The position numbers were made by a program, and so were the translations under genes. Below are positions 25,875 to 36,718 of a DNA stretch of 64,000 nucleotides, in pieces. Numbering within the stretch: position 1 is the first letter of the stretch; each line of letters opens with the position of its first letter. The stretch is from NCBI GenBank assembly GCA_900095095.1, contig FMBT01000292.1, positions 372,001 to 436,000 of the forward strand, read 5' to 3'. Below the pieces are notes generated by a model. It did no database searches and had not been told where the DNA came from. It was given only the letters and a program-made list of their open reading frames with translations. Source of the stretch: Fragilariopsis cylindrus CCMP1102 (Eukaryota; Bacillariophyta; Bacillariophyceae; Bacillariales; Bacillariaceae).

Positions 25875-28800
25875 ATGGAACCTACCGACAGCAGTGCATG
25901 TATTATTGATGAAAATAGTAAGAATAACGGACATAATAATATTAACAATAACAATAACAATAACAATAACATGAACGCGGACCCTGCAATAGTTATGGAT
26001 AGACCTATCGCTATCGCTATGGCTACCGCTATAGAGGAGTCTGATGTATCTTTTGATTTTGCCCCAACGACGGTAGCAGCAGCAGCAACAACATCAGCAG
26101 AGGCGGTTGACATTGCTGAAATAGAAATAGAAACAGAGTCAGAGTCGCCACCACATATCGATGAAAAGGCGAATGTTGTGCTGGAAACTATGGAAAATAC
26201 GAAAAGAGCCACTGATGATACCAAAAATGCGAATAATAATAATGATAATAATAATGATGATGAAATTAATGATACTAGTATTCTGAACGATAACGCGGTA
26301 ACAGATACTGAACGAAGCAAGGACCAAGAAAAAAATGAAAACTGTACTAACGAAGAAACAAAATTCGTATCAAAAGCTGAAGCGGCATCTACCACCAATA
26401 GCGAGGAAACGATTGCTTCACCTTCTTCATCAACATCATCATCATCATTATCTCCCAACAAAGGAATGTGGTTTCCTTCCAACAACAGCAATAACAAAGA
26501 TTATGCTTCTACTATAGCAGCAAAATCACCTCCCAAATCATACTCCCAGGATGAACAACAACAACATCAACAACAACAAAATTCTATGTTGATACTTTCA
26601 TTGCCTATTGATTCTTTGCATAGTATTGCATCCTTCCTTACACCTGTTGAATGGACAAAATTTGGTTTAAGTAATAAAATAGCAGGAAATATTTGTAGAG
26701 AAATTTTCCGTAGGGTACGAATGCATGGATTTCGATGTGCTACTGAGGTAATCACTGCTTGGGTAAGTTTAAAGTTTTGCTCATTTGCAATGCATGCCTC
26801 GTGATGAATATATATATATATGTATGTATGTATGCATATATGCATATGTATACATACATTCTAAAATACCTACTATGGGAGTGGTTATCTCTAGTTTTCA
26901 TACCTATTTGGTGTTCGCTGTTTTGGTTTTGAAAGGGTTGTCGGTTTGCTTATTTTAATTATCACTGCATCAGGCTAAATTGCCGCTTTCCTCTTACACT
27001 TTTTCCTCCTTTTTCATTCCTCGATTTTTCCCGTTTTCTTCTTACTAGAAACTTGGACAGCATGCTGATTCCAAAGAGCTTTGTGCACTATATGTCAGCG
27101 CGGGTGTTCCAATATATCCACATTCCTTGGGACACTCATACCATACATTGATTTGGAGACTAGCGATTGAAGCGAAGCATATACAAGAACAGCAGCAAAC
27201 CATTAATGACTTTTCTTCCAACACTACGTCGGGAACATCAACCTCGACCTCATCGGATGCAGCATCTGAAATCACTGACCGTCAAACCGCTACCCTTAGA
27301 GCAACAGCAACAGAAAATTCTGGCAATAATGTCCGAAGTAGACTTCGTCCGTTAGATCCATTTTATAGTGAACGTGATGACTCGAGGATGAGAGAAGAAT
27401 TACGTTCAGGATCAGGTTCACGTAGCCTCACTTATTTGGAACAAAAATCACTATACAATCTTAATGCTAATGAGAATGAATCAGATGTAGATGGAATATC
27501 CAGAACGAATCGGAGACGAATGTCGATTGATTGGAGAGCAATAATGCATCCTGTTCCGAGAGGGTTACCACATGCACAAGGACTACAGCACGTTCCACTT
27601 ATTCCACTTAATAATCCTCACAACATAGATGGCGAAAGGCCTCGTACTTGGTGGAATTCTTTGACAGGAATGGGTCGAGATACTATACCCCCTCGTCGTC
27701 AGGTGACACGTTCGAATTCATTTTCCGGCAATCGATATAGGACGCCATATGTTCATCTAAAAATCCATCGTCATTTACTCGATCAACATCTCCTAGGTCG
27801 ACCTGGAGTTAACGACGGTGATGGTTTGATGACTACACCAGCTGTTAATCTTTCAGCCGATTTCTTCCATCCCTTTTTTTCATTTCGCTCTTCTAATACT
27901 GAAACTATCCGATACCAAAACAGTACTTGTACCCATAATTCATCAGGTAACAATGCGGCTGCTGTCAGCAATATGTTATTGCCAGCATATACTCAACATC
28001 CTCGGCTCATAACAGTGACAGCGCCACTAGCAGATATTGACGACAATACCACTGGTTCCGCCACCACCACCACAGCTACCCTAACTAATGACCATACGAA
28101 TAATAATGATAATAATAATGACGAAAACCTAGGCGTGGCACGACGTCTCGAATTCGGAGGGTCGGTATCAACGGACGATTCTGATAGCGATGTAGAGGCA
28201 GAAATTGTCGCGCCACGTCCTAACTTATTGGAACCTACCCGTCCTAATAACTTGAACGAGATATTGGCAGCTGAAGCAGCTACGCAACCACCTGTCATGG
28301 CCCCACCAGTTCCTATGATGGCTAGCTCGGGTCCAAGTGCATCGTCTAGAACAATGCACCCGGATGGTCAGGGTATTAATATTCATAATAACATCTTGTC
28401 TAACATAGACCTAGATGTGTACAGTACTTCTTCCCGCGGCGTCAAATCCAACGGCAAAAATGCGACGGGTGAGGAATTGAACAACTACTTAAATGCACGC
28501 TTCGCAGTCTACCAACGTTATTTGGATAAACATTTTTCGAACAATGACAATGATAGCTTTGAAGAATGCATCATGGATTTATGGGACGAGTTCTTTCCAC
28601 AGACTGCCAATATCCAGTATTACGACAAGCATACAGCTGTGCCAAGAATATCTCGTCTAGATAAGTTTTTGACAAAGCCTTGTCCTAAGGCAATAGGCAT
28701 TGTACAATGCGAGATCGAAAGGGTCAAGGTAGGCTCGAAAAAGAAAGGTGTCAATATGAAGGGGCGTTTCTTTCCAACATATGAATACCGCTTGTTCATT

Positions 28801-30108
28801 CGACATCGCCCTTCTGACCCAAGTAGTGATACTGATGCCAACAACGATAGGAAAGCTCGACGTGATACTGTGTTAATGATGGCCAAGAACCGTGGTCGCA
28901 AACACACGGAGAATTCAGGGCACATACCTAGCATTACTTCAGCCAAAAAGGGATCCAACAATTACTATCTGCATTTGCCACAGCAAGATGATTTGAATCT
29001 GCATTATAAGAGTGTAAATGTTCCAGAAGATATCCCACAATCTGCCCAGAACGGGACCGGAACACGTATTACCACGTCAGAGTTTTCTGGTCTGCTTGGT
29101 CGTCTTCAAAGCAACTTTGTTGGAACAGAGTTCCAAATTTTTACGCCCAGACCGGCAATGATGAAGACAAAGGCGCTGTTAGCAAAATCGATCGCTGTTC
29201 ATCAAAGTAGTAGTATCGGGGCTTCATCTGACGAGGACATGCTTTACGAAAGTGGTCCACCCATTGAACTGGATCCTTCTGCTACTGCGCGTCGACGAAG
29301 TCGAAGTCGTTTTAGACGGCTTTCTCTGCGAGGAAGAAGCAGTAATAATGTTGATAAGCATACGATCGTAGTAGGCGAGCCTTCCGAGAATGTTCGATCT
29401 CATTCAACTTCTTTGACCTTGCGGCCGTCACGCTCATCAGGTGATGTAGTACCGGGGAGGAAAGCACGTCCTAGTCGGAGAGTAAGCGCTGCCGAAGCTT
29501 TTGAGTCACAGCATTATCAAGTCGAAAAAACCCAGCCTGCTTTTTACGAAGAAGAAGATGGAGCTATTACATATACAGCCAACTTGCTTGGCAGCCGACC
29601 AAGAATCATGGACGTTTGTATCCCCAAGGTTAATACTGACGGGGCAGGTATGGAATGGAAACGATATTTGGAAAATTGTAAAGAGCACGATCCCAGCAAT
29701 TCTGCCGATCGTTTATTAAATCATCTAAAACAATTACAGCAAAATGGTGAAATAGACGAACACGGGAGGCTGATCAACCCAGCTAACAATAATGCAGAGG
29801 TACTTGGCACCGACGAAACCGCATACTCCCCTCCAGGCGACTTCGGACTTTTAGCCTTGCAAAATAGACCCCCATGGTGGAATATAGAACTTGGCTCTTT
29901 TGTCTTGAATTTTGGAGGGCGTGTGAGTGTTGCTTCTGTTAAAAATTTCCAGCTGTGTGATCGCAGTGACCAAGACTATATCATGCTACAATTTGGCCGT
30001 ATAGAAGGACGTCATTCTTTTACAATGGATTTCCAACATCCATTGACGGCAGTGCAGGCCTTCGCGATTGCTATATCATCATTACAGTCTAAGATATCCT
30101 TTGGATAA
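25875..30108 (+). CDS. F-box and Tubby C-terminal domain protein (TULP family)
   Basis: Two exons, 25875-26762 and 27049-30108, giving 1315 residues; the 286-nt intron follows VITAW and is in phase. Residues 1-235 are Asn/Ala/Glu/Ser-rich. An F-box-like motif spans ~238-275 (LILSLPIDSLHSIASFL, then WTKFGLSNK). The Tubby domain starts at ~833 (FLTKPCPKAIGIVQCEIERV, then FFPTYEYRLFI and GRLQSNFVGTEFQIF) and ends at the C-terminus with both signatures: YVLNF-type FVLNFGGRVSVASVKNFQ, then DYIMLQFGRIEG, FTMDF and AVQAFAIAISSLQSK. The usual terminal KLACE is ISFG here. About 180 residues rich in Arg/Ser are inserted inside the Tubby domain between the phosphoinositide-binding strands. Plant TLPs share the F-box plus Tubby plan and act as SCF substrate receptors tethered to PIP2. 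Confidence 0.93.
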
Positions 30109-30373
30109 GAACACGAAACAACATTTTCCATAGATAAAAATAAATGCTGTTTATTTTAATTTGCATCATTACTGTATACTCTTTTATAAAAGAGTACTCT
30201 CTTGAGACATGAAGGATGGCTTTCTTTCTATTTCATATTGTAGTTTACCTCTGAAAATTGCGCCAACTACGTTCAACGTACGTGATAAAATTGCGCGAAA
30301 ATCTGAATTTTAATGATTGCAAATAAAGTGACACAAAACCATTTGGCGCTGATAAGAATAGGACGTTGTCACT
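30109..30373. other. Short tandem-gene spacer
   Basis: Carries the Tubby gene 3' UTR and the glycosylase promoter within 265 bp. Nothing else is visible. Confidence 0.5.
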
Positions 30374-32076
30374 ATGATCATCCTTCGTCGATCCAAGCGA
30401 CCTAAATATCCTTTGCAAACTCGTGTAAGAAAATTATCAGTAAGTTTCTGATGACGATTGTTTTAACTTCGAGTATAGTTACAAGTCGTAATGCGAGTTA
30501 TTAGACGCTGCTGAACGTTTGCGAGTAGCCAACGCCTGAACCTTGCAAGTACTTCGTAGCCACGTGGACTAACGTTTTATCGTTTGAATTTGCTCAGGAA
30601 TGCGATGAACACAATGGCCGTGACGGAGAGACTAGTGTTGAGGAAGGAAGCAACCATTTTCGTCGTCCTCCATTTATCTTGGGCCGTTTGGTAGAATTCT
30701 GCTTTGACGAAGACAGAACGAAGATATCGTACACAATTGAATGGGAAAATCAGCAAAAGAGCAAGAGAGAGAACAGTTATATTTGTGGTCCCGGGGAATC
30801 ACTATCCTTATCGCTAGAATCGACGACATCACTTGCATCTACATCGTGTGATATGAATGTCATCGAACTATGGACGGAATCAGAAGTTGCAATTGGAATT
30901 CTGCTTCATCAAAGGATGGGTCTCAAGGTCGCAAAAAAGTTTGATTCGGGTAATTTTATTGGACAAGTTGTAGATGTTTATGCAGATAATGATGGAGAAG
31001 TTTTCTACAATATTGTATACGACGATGGAGATTCCGAGGATTTCAACGAACAAGAATTACAAAAGGGACAAGACGTTTACTGCAAAATTCAACAAAAGCA
31101 ACGTAAAAGAAAGTTGTCTTTTACAACGAAAGGTGCATCTAACTCGACCAAAGCTAGTAGAAGTAACCACCTACTTACTCCTAGTAAACCTAGTAAGGTC
31201 CTGGTAACAAATAGTAATGGTGGAAGCATAACTTCTTCGTTTGAAGCTCTATATGATAAATCAATACCCATCCACACGCTCATTTTAGGAACTCATCCTG
31301 CAAAAAAATCACTGAGAGAAGGCAAGTATTTTTCTAATCCTTGTAATGCTTTCTTTTGGATCGCTGGTGATTGTCTAGGGTTTCGTCGTGATTTCGGCAA
31401 AAAAATTGATGGTGGATCCATGAAGCTCTGTTCGGATCTCCGATACGGAGAATCTCATGTAATTCCGTATGAACAACAAGTTAGTGTGTTGTGTCAGCAC
31501 GGCTTTGCCCTTTGGGATATTGTTGCGAGCTGCAGTCGCAAAGGATCTCTCGATAGCGCAATCAAATCTGATAAACCCAACGACATTCGAGCATTTGTGA
31601 AGCAACATCCAACAATTAAAACTATTGTTTTTGCCAACGGAAAAAGTGGCCTCGATTTCTTTAATCGTCATTTTAAAAAATGGTGGGAGACGGGAGAAAT
31701 TATTTTTAAATCATCTTCTGACGAAATCGAAGTCATCAAATCGGATAGGCCTAATGCAATCAGGTGCATATGTGCATTAAGTGTGTCACCAGCGGCCGCT
31801 ACTGTAACATACAAAGAAAAACGAGACTTTTGGGACGAGTTTATTTACTCTCCTGGACTGGAGTTTCACGAAGAGAATGTTCCAAAAAGAATTGTTACTC
31901 CAGTTTCTCATCGCGAACAGCAGCAGCAGCAGCATGCTAATTCGAATAACCATGATTATTGTAGAAGTACTGGTTGTGCAGCTATTGCTACCATTTCTCC
32001 TCAAGTTGGTGACCACTTTGGATCCAACTTCAAGTGCGAGATTGATACCAACATGTCACGATATCGCTGGCCCTAA
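30374..32076 (+). CDS. Tudor-like domain plus family-6 (HDG/MUG-type) DNA glycosylase
   Basis: Two exons, 30374-30439 and 30598-32076, giving 514 residues; the intron has GTAAGT and TGCTCAG ends, phase 0. I chose the ATG at 30374 because the main frame has no ATG before its conserved part and exon 1 (MIILRRSKRPKYPLQTRVRK) supplies a basic N-terminus. Residues ~130-175 form a Tudor/PTM-like strand set: VAKKFDSGNFIGQVVDV, FYNIVYDDGDSEDFNEQEL. Residues ~233-400 read like hypoxanthine-DNA glycosylase of the uracil-DNA-glycosylase superfamily: LILGTHPAKKSLREGKYFS then NPCNAFFW, ALWDIVASC, KGSLDSAI, and IVFANGKSG. Such enzymes remove deaminated bases in base-excision repair. A short Gln/His tail ends the protein. 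The Tudor-like part could bind methylated histone or chromatin, which is inference. Confidence 0.85.
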
Positions 32077-32535
32077 TCCATCTGATGGACTCGTCTGTAC
32101 TCAGAGCACCATACCACCTATCAAGTCAACAGATAGTTATAAGCGCGAACTAACATGGACGTAATGAACTAATTAAAAAATATAATAGGACGAGGATTAA
32201 TTTTGCAGACTAAATACAATTACGTTTTAGTTAATTTTCTCCTTTTCCATTGGATGCTACAAGCTAGAAAAATAGATCATAATGATATTATGTCGGTACC
32301 ACATTATCCGTACTTTTAGATAGCACAACCCTTCATTCACACTAAACTAGCTCCTTCAAAATAAGTGCATGATCAAACGAAGATGAAAGAGAAACGGCAA
32401 AAACAGTAGTAGCTAGAGTGCTGGAAAAGCAAGAATGAAGGAAAAGAAAATATTATTATCCGATAATAATATTCATATTAGCTTCAGTCTCAGTCGATTT
32501 ATTCCTCTACTGAAGAGACGCAACCCACAAAATTT
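32077..32535. other. Convergent intergenic region
   Basis: Contains the 3' UTRs of the glycosylase (+) and the carrier gene (-). No gene or element seen. Confidence 0.5.
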
Positions 32536-34884
32536 TTATAGGTTGACATTATAAATTTGGGACAAATCTTCGGTGTTGACTCCAAAAAAATTTCGGAAGA
32601 TGTCATATAAAAGAAATTGACCAGAAATGATTGATGCTGCCCACAACGATCGACTACCAAGACCACGGAATAGGGAGGATACGCCACCTTCTTCTATCAT
32701 GAGACGACTGCCTTCCAATACACCCAATCCCTTATTGTTTCCTGTGCTGCTTGTTCGACTTTGATCATCTTGCGAAACGTACGTCAATACAGCGTCGGCG
32801 GGTTGTGATACAAAACAGCTAAGGGCCCCACTAAATCCACCCGCTACCAGACTAACTAATAATGATGTCCAAGTTGCATCTCTCAGCATCGGCGAGGCCG
32901 AGTATATGGCCGCGCATGCTTGCTCAAAGGCAAGAAATTTAATAGATCCAAAGATTACCTGGCGTGTCATCAATGAAGGCAATCCTTTATACAGTGACTG
33001 CAAAGAAGAAGATAGCTCTACACTTTCATTTTCACTTCCTTCCAACGCAATGGTTTTTAAAGTTCCAATCAATCCTAAGGATTTGTACCGTGTAGGATCG
33101 GTCACAACTCGAATCCGTGCCGCTTCTAATGGTGTCAGGCCCAACGATGCGATCACTGCTGCTAATGCACCTGCAATTAGTGCAATATCATTAGCATGTG
33201 CAACGGCTAAATCTGGTGTCAATACGGTATGACCTAAGAATCTTTTAAAGAAAGCATAACTAGGATAAACACTTATTCCGTACCAAGCGTAGCCGGCAAG
33301 TGTCGCTTGAGCACCAGTAAGAAGACCCGAGATTCCCTCTTTCTCAACAATGTCGGTGACAATATTAATAGTTGAATATGATTCGGGTGCTGTTTGGGCC
33401 CGAGTCTTAACAACATCTAATGGGATAACAAATGAATGTGTTAATGCACAACCTGTTGCACCACTGATTCCAAACAGGGCATATATATCAAAGGTGAACC
33501 GCGGAAGTTCTCGCGTTAATGCACATGAAGCTAATGGACCAAACGTCGTTGCTGTAGCAGCTTGCCCAAATTCTTCACCGATCCCCACTTGGTAAAGACT
33601 TATAGATGGTTGAATCGAAAGAAATTTATCATCTGAATTTGAAATGACACAATTATACTCCTTTGATAATAAAGTTGATAGATCTTCTGTCATTGCGACT
33701 GTCATGATATCTTCTTGTTTTTGCTGCTGTTGCTTCGAGAGTTTTGGTGTTGATTTCGATATCGGTGAGGTTGATATAATTTTTTGTATAACGTCTCTCG
33801 GTTGTTGATCTACCGGCAAAGTAGCAGCTAAGAGGCATAGTTGTCGTCTCACTTCTTCTTTGTTATTGTTATTGTTATTGTTATCGTACGTTGTAGCAAA
33901 TCGTTCAAAGATCTGTTCATACCCCCGTCGACAGGTTGGAGCCTTTTGTAGGTACGATTGTAGAGCCTGTTGTAACGATACAGCCAAACTTCCAAAATCT
34001 CGTCCAAGTCGACTTTGTCTTTTTTCAGTTGATAATAATGAATACGATAGTTGATTTTGTTGCCACCAAGAAGCTACTCCTTCATCGTAGTTGATGAGAA
34101 ATCGTGTCAGGTAGGTAATGAAATATGCTGGAACTTTTACTGCTGTTGTTGTTGTTGTTGTTGTTGTTGTTTCCATTGCATTATTATTATCTTGAGTTTG
34201 ACCAGTACTACTTGCCAGAAGATTTTCGTCGTCGATAGCGACAGCGTCGTCCCCATCTTTTACGCGACGATCCCAACTACCATTAGCAAATTGTAAATCT
34301 TCGAGTGATTTTTTTGTAGATATTATTCCATCTTTTTCAGAATTTTGTGCTGCTACTGCTACTGCTGATTGTATAGGTAAGAATATAGTCACGGCAGCCA
34401 TAGCAAGGAGAAATCCCCGACGTTCGTCATGTAAGGATGAAGATGATAATAATGATAATGGTACTGACTGTCTTCCAGTATTTATTTCCGAGAGGAAAGG
34501 GGATGCCTTCTCGTCGTCGTTGTCGTTGTCGTCGTCTCTTTGGTCGCAGTCGTCATCAATCAAGTTTGGAGAATTGTAAAGTTTGATCGACGGCGGCGAC
34601 GGTGACGGCAAAATTGAAACTGACAATTTCTTATGAACATATCTTTTCGATTGATGCTGATGCTGATACTGATGCTGCTGCTGCTGTTGTTGGAATGCAA
34701 AACATGAATGTATCGTCATCGTTTTCATTTTCATTTCCGTCCTCGTCGTCTTTTTCGACGAGCTGCCAAAATTATTATAATACTCACCGACGCCGATACA
34801 TATTGCGCCAGTAATAACGACCATGACAATTTCCCATACATTATTATGTCTTCGTTTCTGTTGTCGTATTCTTCGTCGCAGCAT
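32536..34884 (-). CDS. Mitochondrial-carrier family protein, phosphate-carrier (PiC/SLC25A3)-like
   Basis: One exon, 782 residues, ATG at 34884. The C-terminal ~320 residues hold three carrier repeats: THSFVIPLDVVKTRAQ, then LTPLEAARIRVVTDP, then SQPADAVLTYVSQ. The third repeat lacks the basic residue of the usual P-x-[DE]-x-x-[KR] motif, as does the known phosphate carrier (HPADSVVS), and repeats one and two also match that subfamily. The N-terminal ~450 residues are atypical: a hydrophobic segment near residues 17-37, SCFAF near residue 60 resembling a plastid-targeting Phe motif, Gln/Asn/Thr tracts, a second hydrophobic stretch (GFLLAMAAVTIFLPIQSA) and a helical region with Cys pairs. This looks like bipartite plastid targeting followed by a thylakoid-type signal, so the protein may be plastidial rather than mitochondrial; that is inference. 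Confidence 0.85.
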   Translation of the reverse strand: MLRRRIRQQKRRHNNVWEIVMVVITGAICIGVGEYYNNFGSSSKKTTRTEMKMKTMTIHSCFAFQQQQQQHQYQHQHQSKRYVHKKLSVSILPSPSPPSIKLYNSPNLIDDDCDQRDDDNDNDDEKASPFLSEINTGRQSVPLSLLSSSSLHDERRGFLLAMAAVTIFLPIQSAVAVAAQNSEKDGIISTKKSLEDLQFANGSWDRRVKDGDDAVAIDDENLLASSTGQTQDNNNAMETTTTTTTTTAVKVPAYFITYLTRFLINYDEGVASWWQQNQLSYSLLSTEKRQSRLGRDFGSLAVSLQQALQSYLQKAPTCRRGYEQIFERFATTYDNNNNNNNKEEVRRQLCLLAATLPVDQQPRDVIQKIISTSPISKSTPKLSKQQQQKQEDIMTVAMTEDLSTLLSKEYNCVISNSDDKFLSIQPSISLYQVGIGEEFGQAATATTFGPLASCALTRELPRFTFDIYALFGISGATGCALTHSFVIPLDVVKTRAQTAPESYSTINIVTDIVEKEGISGLLTGAQATLAGYAWYGISVYPSYAFFKRFLGHTVLTPDLAVAHANDIALIAGALAAVIASLGLTPLEAARIRVVTDPTRYKSLGLIGTLKTIALEGSENESVELSSSLQSLYKGLPSLMTRQVIFGSIKFLAFEQACAAIYSASPMLRDATWTSLLVSLVAGGFSGALSCFVSQPADAVLTYVSQDDQSRTSSTGNNKGLGVLEGSRLMIEEGGVSSLFRGLGSRSLWAASIISGQFLLYDIFRNFFGVNTEDLSQIYNVNL

Positions 34885-35681
34885 TTTTTGTTGTTATAAA
34901 GATACACAAATCGTGAATTGTAAGTTATATATATGGGATCTATTTGAAGTTTCCTAAGCCAAGTGCATTTATAATCTACTTTTTGCTAACGTTACTGTGC
35001 TGTTTGTTTGTCTATCCTGGTCAATTTATTATGATTATGATCATTCCTAGTCAAGTTTTGATGCTTGATGAGGAAGTCAAAGAAGAAAGAACATGAAGAA
35101 GGAATGAATGAATCGGCGGCAGCTTGTCAAAAATTTGATTCATTCGATTGATGTGATGGATTCATTCATTCATTCACTCCATGGGCACAAGTTCACGCAT
35201 ATCATAGAACCCGGATGTTTGATGTTCACAAAAGCATATTCATTCACAACAGTACTTTTACTGCACAATTCACACACTCAGACATCAACTCATTGCCACA
35301 GAATATTATAAGGAAAAATTCAATTATCTATTTGTCCGTACGTCGCTCTAAATATTCTAAATATTTTTCTTATGATTTCGTAGGGTTAGAGAGCAAATTA
35401 AAAATTAAAAATTAAAGCATGTTGAAATGTTCTTAACCTTACAGGCAGAGGGGTTTTCCCTTTTTAAAATATTTTTTTATGTTCGACGGACGGACAGATG
35501 AGTCGCTCAAATGTGTCCAGTATATCTACGGTACTTGTATGAATTCCAGTTGGAGATTGTTGATGTTGAACTTCTTTTAAAACTTGCTACCGTACAAATA
35601 CATTCCAACATGCTAGTACAATTGTAGATAAATTATTAACGAACCGACAAATAAACTCTTGTATTTATTACATATTGTATT
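34885..35681. other. Divergent intergenic region
   Basis: Between the carrier (-) and small plastid-type gene (+). Contains several short ATTC repeats near 35100-35180. No gene supported. Confidence 0.45.
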
Positions 35682-36371
35682 ATGAAGTTTACTTTCGTTT
35701 CATTCCTATTGGTGTCTCTGGCGTCGCTGCTTACTGTACCGTCGAAATCATGTGTTGAGGCATTTGGAGTGACAGTGACACAACAGCAACGGCAACGGCA
35801 ACGACAATGCAAACGATTCGCGTCTTCCGCGTCTTCCGCGTCAACCACAACATCATTATGCGTTGTACCGGTTGATATAGAATTATATTCGTCGATAGCA
35901 ACGGCGACAACAACACATCATGCAGCAGCACAAAATTTATGGATTGCAACGATCGATTCTGATATCGCTAATATACAATTGGAAGAATTTAGAAAAGTTT
36001 TTGCGGGAGGAATTGCGGTAATGGCTGGTGGTTTAATATCGACTACTATGGTTGGTTTTATATTAAAGAAAAAGGATTTATATACTAGTCTAGCAGCGGA
36101 ATCGTATCTTGATATGGCCAAGGATGATCCTGACTTTTGGAAGAAAATGAGTGATGGATTAAGTGAGCAGGAAAAGGCAAAGGTTGAAACTTGGAGAATT
36201 AAGCAATTGCAACAACAAGAAGGAGGAAATGCCGTTGTTAATGTTGTAGATAGCAGCAGCAGCAGCAGCAGCAGTAGCAGCAATGATAACGAAAAGGAGC
36301 AAGTGGTTCCTTCGTCAAATGCCGACAAAGAAACCGCGAAGGCCTCCAATGATATGTTTAGTGATTACTAA
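35682..36371 (+). CDS. Small plastid-type membrane protein, function unknown
   Basis: One exon, 229 residues, ATG at 35682. The N-terminus MKFTFVSFLLVSLASLLTVP is a signal peptide, followed by CVEAFGVTV, where Phe lies just after the likely cleavage site as in diatom ASAFAP plastid targeting. A basic, Gln/Arg/Ser-rich transit region follows. One membrane helix lies at ~ residues 110-130 (AGGIAVMAGGLISTTMVGFI), then a charged helix (LDMAKDDPDFWKKMSDGLSE) and a Ser run near the end. I do not recognise a family. The layout suggests a single-pass plastid or thylakoid membrane protein. Confidence 0.75.
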   Translation: MKFTFVSFLLVSLASLLTVPSKSCVEAFGVTVTQQQRQRQRQCKRFASSASSASTTTSLCVVPVDIELYSSIATATTTHHAAAQNLWIATIDSDIANIQLEEFRKVFAGGIAVMAGGLISTTMVGFILKKKDLYTSLAAESYLDMAKDDPDFWKKMSDGLSEQEKAKVETWRIKQLQQQEGGNAVVNVVDSSSSSSSSSSNDNEKEQVVPSSNADKETAKASNDMFSDY

Positions 36372-36718
36372 CCTATTAAAAGTTAAAAATTACAAGTACT
36401 TCAGACAGGTCGCATGAGCAATGGGTACTGCAGTAAAGTTACATCAATTTATTTTACAACACTTTACAGTGCAATATTAAATATATACATACAAGGGACA
36501 GAACGTAATACATTCCATTAAGTCAAAAATTTAAAAATCATACCATCGATGACAATATTTCGTCAGATATTGTATTAACTGCTCAGTATCGTTATATACA
36601 ACGAATGATAGTCTCTCTCTCGCTGGTATTCCGCCCTTGGCCAAATTCTTCTATTGTTATACATGCATACATATATATATATATCGTCTAAATTTTTCTT
36701 CTTTTAAGCTAAAGAAAA
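36372..36718. other. Convergent intergenic region
   Basis: Holds the 3' UTRs of the flanking genes, with a short TA run near 36668-36682. Nothing else seen. Confidence 0.5.

Noticed and set aside
26139-26497. Antisense hydrophobic frame rich in Leu/Ser/Val
   Set aside because: Produced by antisense reading of Asn/Ser-rich coding exon 1 of the F-box/Tubby gene.
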